A stretch of DNA of 64,000 nt from Solirubrobacter ginsenosidimutans (lineage in GTDB: Bacteria; Actinomycetota; Thermoleophilia; Solirubrobacterales; Solirubrobacteraceae), in NCBI RefSeq assembly GCF_027587205.1, contig NZ_JAPDOD010000005.1, forward strand, positions 62,001 to 126,000, given 5' to 3'. Below, one piece after another: positions 59,771 to 64,000 of this stretch. Made by a program: the position numbers and the translations under genes. The notes beneath the pieces are model-generated. The model was not told where the DNA came from. It ran no database searches and saw only the letters and a program-made list of their open reading frames with translations. Every line of letters begins with the position of its first letter. The first letter of the stretch is position 1.

Positions 59771-61924
59771 CTAGCAGGGGCCGCCGTAGCGGCAGCTGAC
59801 GAGGCTGGAGCGCTCCACGGGGCGCCCGGCGTCGATCGACCAGGCGAGCCGGACGAACTGGGCGTGCGTCCACCCGAGCGGGGTCGCGGAGCCCGTGCCC
59901 GTCCCCGGGGTGCGGCCGTCGGTGCCGGCCGGCGGGTTGTCGTCCCACACCTGCTCGGGGAGCATGAGCCCGTCGTTGGCGGTGTTGGCGATGGCGTCGA
60001 GGCGTGTGGTCGCGGCTGCTCGGGCGGCCGCGACGTTCCCGGTCAGCTGACCGGCGGCGAGCTCGTACTCGCCGCGCTCGCCGGCGAAGATCGGCCACAG
60101 GCGCCCGATGCCGTCGTTGGTCCCGAACGGCCGGCCGTCCGGAGTCTCGCCGTAGCCGTCGTGGTTGAAGCGCCGCCAGAACGTCCCGTTCGGAGTGTCG
60201 ACGCCGAGCTCACGGTCGACCACCGGCAGGGTCGACAGCACGTCGGGATCGTCGGCGCGCAGGACGCCGAGGCGCACGAGCTCCAGGAAGCTCGGGTCCA
60301 CGACCGTGCGCTGATCGACGGTCGGACCGCCGTCGGCGATCGTGTAGGCGGTGCCCGCGTTCGCGTCGCCGTCCACGCTGAGTCGCAGGAAGTAGGGCGA
60401 GGAAGACAGCGGTCCGTTGGTGGTCACGGTCCAGTGATCGAGGCGCGAGCGCCAGTCGTCGGCGATCGAGCGGTAGCGGGCCGCCTCCTCGCTCGCGCCG
60501 TTGGCCTGCGCGATCTGCGCGGCGCACACCAGCCCGGCGATCTCGGCGCCGATGCTCGCCGGCGAATAGCCGGTCGCGTTCTCCCAGCGCTCCTGGGTCG
60601 CCGGTCCCTTCGCGAGGATGCACTCCGCGGCGCGCTGGACGTGGCTCCAGGTACCGGCGTCGGTGCGTCCGAGCTGCGAGGCGAGCAGGATCGGGTCGGC
60701 GACCTCGTCGAGCTGTAGGCCGCCCCAGTGCGGAGAGCCGTCGAGGTTCGAGTTCTGCGGCAGGCAGCCGTCGGCCTGCTGCTGGCGCGTCCACAGGTAG
60801 TCGAGCGCCCGCCCTGCGGCTGCGCGGTCGCCGGCGGCGATCTGGGCGGTGGCGATCTCGTAGAGGTCGCGCGACCACACGAGGTGGTAGGGCCCGTTGT
60901 AGCCGGGGATCAGGCCCCAGACCCAGGCCATGGTCGGCGACGCGATGACGGCGCCGCGGTAGGTCTTGTCCTCCGAGGCGGCGAGGACCATGAGCGAGAC
61001 GTCGTAGAGCGCCTTGTGGCCGGCGACGCTGCGCGGCCGCGAGCGACCGGCGAGGTAGTCGTGCCACCCGGACTGGTACGCCCTCTCGGCGGTGCCGTAG
61101 CCGTCGGCGAGCGAGGCGTAGGCGGCGGAACGCGCCGCGGATGCAGACGTTCCGAAGCTGAGGGCCAGCGTCGCGTCCTGGCTTCCGGCCTTGCCGGTCA
61201 GCTCCAGGCGGCCGGTCTGCACGACGTTGCCGTTGGGCGCCGAGGCGTAGTTGAAGTCCATCGCGTCGTCCGCCTGCAGGTCGCTCCAGCCATCGCTGGC
61301 GCCGAGATAGCCGTTGGAGGTCTTCGTGAAAGCCGGGGCGGCGACGAGTGCGCTGGCCGCCTTGGCGTCGGATGCCACCAACGCGGTGCCGGCGGTCGAA
61401 CCGGAGTCGTCGTCGCCGTTGCCCGACAAGCTCGGGTCGTACAGCGCGTACAGCCGGAGCGGCTTCTTGGTGAGCGACTCGAAGTGCACCCGGATCAGCA
61501 GGACGGAGCGCCTCGGATCCGTCGTGTAGGTCTTGGTGATGCGATAGCGCCTGTCCGGGTCGGTGTTGACCTGGCGGTAGGAGAGGCTGCGCGGGTCGGT
61601 GAGGCTGAGCGAGTGCCGGGTGTCTTCGCGCTCGCGATCGACCCACGACTTCCCGTCGCTGACGACGAACTGCAGGTCGCGGACCGCGGGCGTACCGAGA
61701 TCCGGGTAGTACACCTCGGTCAGCTCGCCACCGCCGAGGGTGTGCCAGACGGTGCTGGCCGGCGCAGTCGAGGTGCCGAAGCCGTCCTTGTCGCCGGAGG
61801 TCCACAGCGCGGGGGCGCCAGGGGCGCCGGGCGCGACGCCGCTCGCGGCTCCAGCGGGCGGCACGGCGACGAGCGCGCACGTGAAGGCGAGGCCCACCAG
61901 CCGGGCGATCCGTCGGTAGGTCAT
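59771..61924 (-). CDS. Secreted GH15 glucoamylase/glucodextranase-like enzyme
   Basis: 717 residues. Signal peptide (IARLVGLAFTCALVAVPPAG). Residues ~30-290 form the beta-sandwich N-domain of bacterial GH15 enzymes (WHTLGGGELTEVYYPDLGTP, FVVSDGKSWVDRE). The (alpha/alpha)6 catalytic domain follows: YHLVWSRDLYEIATA, DGCLPQNSNLDGSPHW, LDEVADPI with the acid Glu, and LMLPEQVWDD with the base Glu. It releases glucose from alpha-glucans outside the cell. ATG 61924 follows GGGAGG. Lacks the shared C-terminal module. Confidence 0.92.
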   Translation of the reverse strand: MTYRRIARLVGLAFTCALVAVPPAGAASGVAPGAPGAPALWTSGDKDGFGTSTAPASTVWHTLGGGELTEVYYPDLGTPAVRDLQFVVSDGKSWVDREREDTRHSLSLTDPRSLSYRQVNTDPDRRYRITKTYTTDPRRSVLLIRVHFESLTKKPLRLYALYDPSLSGNGDDDSGSTAGTALVASDAKAASALVAAPAFTKTSNGYLGASDGWSDLQADDAMDFNYASAPNGNVVQTGRLELTGKAGSQDATLALSFGTSASAARSAAYASLADGYGTAERAYQSGWHDYLAGRSRPRSVAGHKALYDVSLMVLAASEDKTYRGAVIASPTMAWVWGLIPGYNGPYHLVWSRDLYEIATAQIAAGDRAAAGRALDYLWTRQQQADGCLPQNSNLDGSPHWGGLQLDEVADPILLASQLGRTDAGTWSHVQRAAECILAKGPATQERWENATGYSPASIGAEIAGLVCAAQIAQANGASEEAARYRSIADDWRSRLDHWTVTTNGPLSSSPYFLRLSVDGDANAGTAYTIADGGPTVDQRTVVDPSFLELVRLGVLRADDPDVLSTLPVVDRELGVDTPNGTFWRRFNHDGYGETPDGRPFGTNDGIGRLWPIFAGERGEYELAAGQLTGNVAAARAAATTRLDAIANTANDGLMLPEQVWDDNPPAGTDGRTPGTGTGSATPLGWTHAQFVRLAWSIDAGRPVERSSLVSCRYGGPC

Positions 61925-62038
61925 GAAGTCCTCCCAGACTCGAAACGCGACCCTGCTGCAGTGCTGCTACCCCCGAGCGCGGCAATCCGAACAACGGGCA
62001 ACCGATGACTTGTGGGAGGAGCCGTCGTCTCAAGGCGC

Positions 62039-62230
62039 ATGTCCAACGTCACCTTCAGCCTCTCGATGTCCCTCGACGGCTTCGTCGCGGGCCCCCACGA
62101 CGAGATCGACCCGCTGCACGACTGGCTCTTCAGCGGTGAGCACCCGCGTCCGCTGAACGCGTGGCTAAAGCTCAGGGTCGGCGCCTCAAAGTTCAGGGCT
62201 GACAACCAGGGCGGTCGCCACTTACGCTGA
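62039..62230 (+). pseudogene. Dihydrofolate reductase-family gene fragment
   Basis: The first ~35 codons (SNVTFSLSMSLDGFVAGPHD, then LHDWLFSGE) match the N-terminus of RibD-C/DHFR-like proteins, normally ~180-220 residues. Homology ends near 62145 and the frame stops at 62230 after unrelated residues. The rest of the gene is absent and a protease gene begins 6 nt later, so this is a 3'-truncated relic. Confidence 0.7.
62223..62228 (+). promoter_or_regulatory. -10 box of leaderless promoter (62237 gene)
   Basis: TACGCT, 8 nt before ATG at 62237. Confidence 0.5.
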
Positions 62231-62236
62231 CCGGCC

Positions 62237-63367
62237 ATGCGCGTGAAACTCATCCTGGCGGTGCTCCTGACAGCGGTCGCGGCGGCCCCGGCGCACGCGG
62301 TGTCGGGCGGGGATACGTTGCCGATCGCGCAGGCTCCGTATGTCGCCTGGCTCGGTGGGCAGTGCACCGGCACGCTGATCTCGCCGACGCGCATCCTCAC
62401 CGCGGCGCATTGCCTGGACGGAGCGGACGTGGCGGACGCGCGGGTGCTGGTCGGCGTCGACGGCAACACGCTGACGCGTGGCGTGAGCAAGCTCTCCGTG
62501 TCCGTCCGCGGGTACACCGAGCACCCGAAGTTCAAGCTGTCGTTCCCGTTCGCGCACAAGCGGCCGCAGGACGCGATCGCGGTCAATGACGTCGGGCTGA
62601 TCCTGCTCAAGACGCCGGTCCGGACGATCGCGCCGGTGCGCCTGGCGGGAGCGGACGACGGCGCGCTCGAGGCGGGCGGAGCCGCCGCGGCGATCCTCGG
62701 CTACGGCATCATCGCGCCGGAGACCGAGATGGGCACGCCGCGCGCCCCGCTGCAGCAGGGCACGCTCGGCGTGCTCGGAGCGAGCGACTGCGAGCAGGCG
62801 TACCCGCGGGCGATCCAGGCCACGATGATCTGCACCTCGGACCCCGCGCACCAGGCGCCGCCGTTCGTCATGGCCTGCCCCGGCGACAGCGGCGGACCGG
62901 TGATCGCTCAGACCCCGGCCGGACCGGTGCAGCTCGGCATCACCAGCTGGGGAGCGGAGGTGATGGAGGTCGGCTGCGGCCTGCGCTCGCTGCCGAACGT
63001 CGCCATGCGCGTCTCGTCATACGCCTCGTTCATCAACCAGACCGACCCGGTCATCCAGCCGTACACGACCGGCGGCTTTCGCCACACGCGCATCGTCGGC
63101 AAGGCCCGGATCGGGAACACGGTGACCTGCACGCCCCCGAAACTCGGCGGCGCGCCGCTCAAGCTCTCCTACGAGTGGTCGGTCGGGACCAACACCGGCA
63201 CCTTCAAGCCGCTCCGCCACGCCCACGGGTCGAAGCTGAAGATCACCAAGGCGATCTACAACAGCGCGCGCCCCACCCAGTACCGGAGCCTCTTCTGCAC
63301 CGCGACGGCGCGCAACGCGGGCGGGAGCCTCGACACAGGACTGACCTCCACACGGATGAGGAAGTAG
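62237..63367 (+). CDS. Secreted trypsin-like serine protease (S1)
   Basis: 376 residues. Signal peptide (KLILAVLLTAVAAAPAHA) and S1 domain to ~residue 275 with the triad His58 (TAAHC), Asp118 (VNDVGLILL) and Ser218 (CPGDSGGP); ITSWGAE follows. The mature N-terminus VSGGDT recalls the zymogen site of S1 proteases. The C-terminal ~95 residues form a separate beta domain (KARIGNTVTCTPPKLGG) with two Cys. The leaderless start is supported by TACGCT. Confidence 0.92.
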   Translation: MRVKLILAVLLTAVAAAPAHAVSGGDTLPIAQAPYVAWLGGQCTGTLISPTRILTAAHCLDGADVADARVLVGVDGNTLTRGVSKLSVSVRGYTEHPKFKLSFPFAHKRPQDAIAVNDVGLILLKTPVRTIAPVRLAGADDGALEAGGAAAAILGYGIIAPETEMGTPRAPLQQGTLGVLGASDCEQAYPRAIQATMICTSDPAHQAPPFVMACPGDSGGPVIAQTPAGPVQLGITSWGAEVMEVGCGLRSLPNVAMRVSSYASFINQTDPVIQPYTTGGFRHTRIVGKARIGNTVTCTPPKLGGAPLKLSYEWSVGTNTGTFKPLRHAHGSKLKITKAIYNSARPTQYRSLFCTATARNAGGSLDTGLTSTRMRK

Positions 63368-63380
63368 CTCCCCGTTGCCG

Positions 63381-64000
63381 TCACAGCGCGAGGATCAGGT
63401 CGCGGACGGCGGCGGGCTGGGAGAGGAACGGGTGGTGGCCGGCGTCGAGTTCCACGACGCTGCCCGCCCGGCCGGCGAACTCGCGCTGCCGCGCGACGGG
63501 AGTGCCGTGATCGTCGGCGCAGACGAGGTACGTCGAGGGCACGTGCTGCCAGGCCGCTGACCGCACCGGCTGCCCGACGACCGCCAGGCTCTGGCGGGCC
63601 GTCTTGTCGATGGCCTGTCGCTGGATCTCCGGATCGCAGTCCTGCAGGAACGTGGGTGCCAGCGTCTCCGGCCGGACCGTGAACGTGCCGCCCTCGGGAT
63701 CGATGTCGAGGAATGGTGCGGGCTCCTCACCGCCGAATGAGGAGAGGCTCTGCCCGACCTCGGGCAGGTAGCTCGACACCAGCAGCAGATGGCGCACGGC
63801 GTCGATGCCCGCCGCTGCCTCCGCGGCAACGATGCCGCCGTAGCTGTGGGCGACCACGACGGCCGGCTCGTCGCTCGCGGTCAACACGTGCCGGACGGAG
63901 ACGACGTCTTCGGCCAGCCCGGGTCCTTGCGCACCGGCCGGCTCACCCGTCTCGCCACAGCTGGGCAGGACGGGCGCCTCGCTGGCCACGCCCCGCTGGG
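63381..64000 (-). CDS. Alpha/beta hydrolase, N-terminus beyond window
   Basis: About 206 residues visible, the frame running off the right edge. Nucleophile elbow HSYGGI (GxSxG-type, VVVAHSYGG), candidate acid in YLVCADDHGTPV and His in ELDAGHHPFLSQP. Resembles small esterase-like hydrolases of actinobacteria. The N-terminal oxyanion strand (HG) is not in the window, so the GTG at 63989 is unlikely to be the true start. Confidence 0.85.
   Translation of the reverse strand, partial: QRGVASEAPVLPSCGETGEPAGAQGPGLAEDVVSVRHVLTASDEPAVVVAHSYGGIVAAEAAAGIDAVRHLLLVSSYLPEVGQSLSSFGGEEPAPFLDIDPEGGTFTVRPETLAPTFLQDCDPEIQRQAIDKTARQSLAVVGQPVRSAAWQHVPSTYLVCADDHGTPVARQREFAGRAGSVVELDAGHHPFLSQPAAVRDLILAL

Noticed and set aside
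1..64000. tRNA, rRNA, CRISPR array, phage or integrative element
   Set aside because: No cloverleaf-like or CCA-ended segments, regularly spaced repeats, integrases, transposases or phage genes were seen; without a covariance-model scan a tRNA cannot be fully excluded.

Overview
The window is very GC-rich, gene-dense chromosomal DNA from an actinobacterium. Duplicated liv-type ABC transporters, many acyl-CoA dehydrogenases (ACADs), crotonases and SDRs, an F420-type LLM oxidoreductase, leaderless-looking starts and a recurring C-terminal module on secreted enzymes suggest the Thermoleophilia (Solirubrobacter/Conexibacter type). That placement is inference; no rRNA or other taxonomic marker gene is present. 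I see no tRNA, rRNA, CRISPR array, transposase or integrase.

Layout. Positions 1-5252 (minus): a liv operon for a small organic acid or amino acid (binding lipoprotein, two permeases, two ATPases) running into an acyl-CoA ligase cut by the left edge. 5350-6594: an MFS exporter. 6683-25834: divergent clusters of acyl-CoA catabolism genes (ACADs, enoyl-CoA hydratases, SDRs, zinc alcohol dehydrogenases, thiolase, APH-type kinases) with a GAF/PucR-type regulator and one secreted glycosidase-like protein. 25856-36116: a mixed region with a large BNR-repeat exoprotein, a GH79-like glycosidase, small unknown genes, a 5'-truncated oxidoreductase and an AlkB-type dioxygenase; it shows signs of rearrangement. 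36150-47598 (minus): a ten-gene operon with a second liv system (one permease fused to its ATPase), two acyl-CoA ligases, a probable heteromeric ACAD pair, a 3-hydroxyacyl-CoA dehydrogenase and a MaoC hydratase. 47749-52925: ACAD10/11-type dehydrogenase, SDR, HpaB-family hydroxylase, MarR regulator and a 2,4-dienoyl-CoA reductase. 52903-64000: membrane and secreted proteins, including an M14 carboxypeptidase, a GH15 glucoamylase-like enzyme, a trypsin-like protease and a partial alpha/beta hydrolase.

How it fits together (inference). Two liv-type importers bring in carboxylic acids, CoA ligases activate them, and sets of ACAD, hydratase, dehydrogenase and thiolase shorten them. Two APH-type kinases lying beside ACADs resemble split versions of mammalian ACAD10/ACAD11, which remove 4-hydroxy groups from acyl-CoAs via a phosphorylated intermediate. 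Eight near-identical 16-bp imperfect palindromes (consensus TGGNGRNNYCNCCA) lie in the promoter regions of these clusters and look like one regulon.

Other recurring signals are TANNNT boxes 6-10 nt before start codons (leaderless promoters), two diverged copies of a roughly 220-280 bp intergenic element with strong hairpins, and a ~135-residue C-terminal module shared by three unrelated secreted hydrolases.
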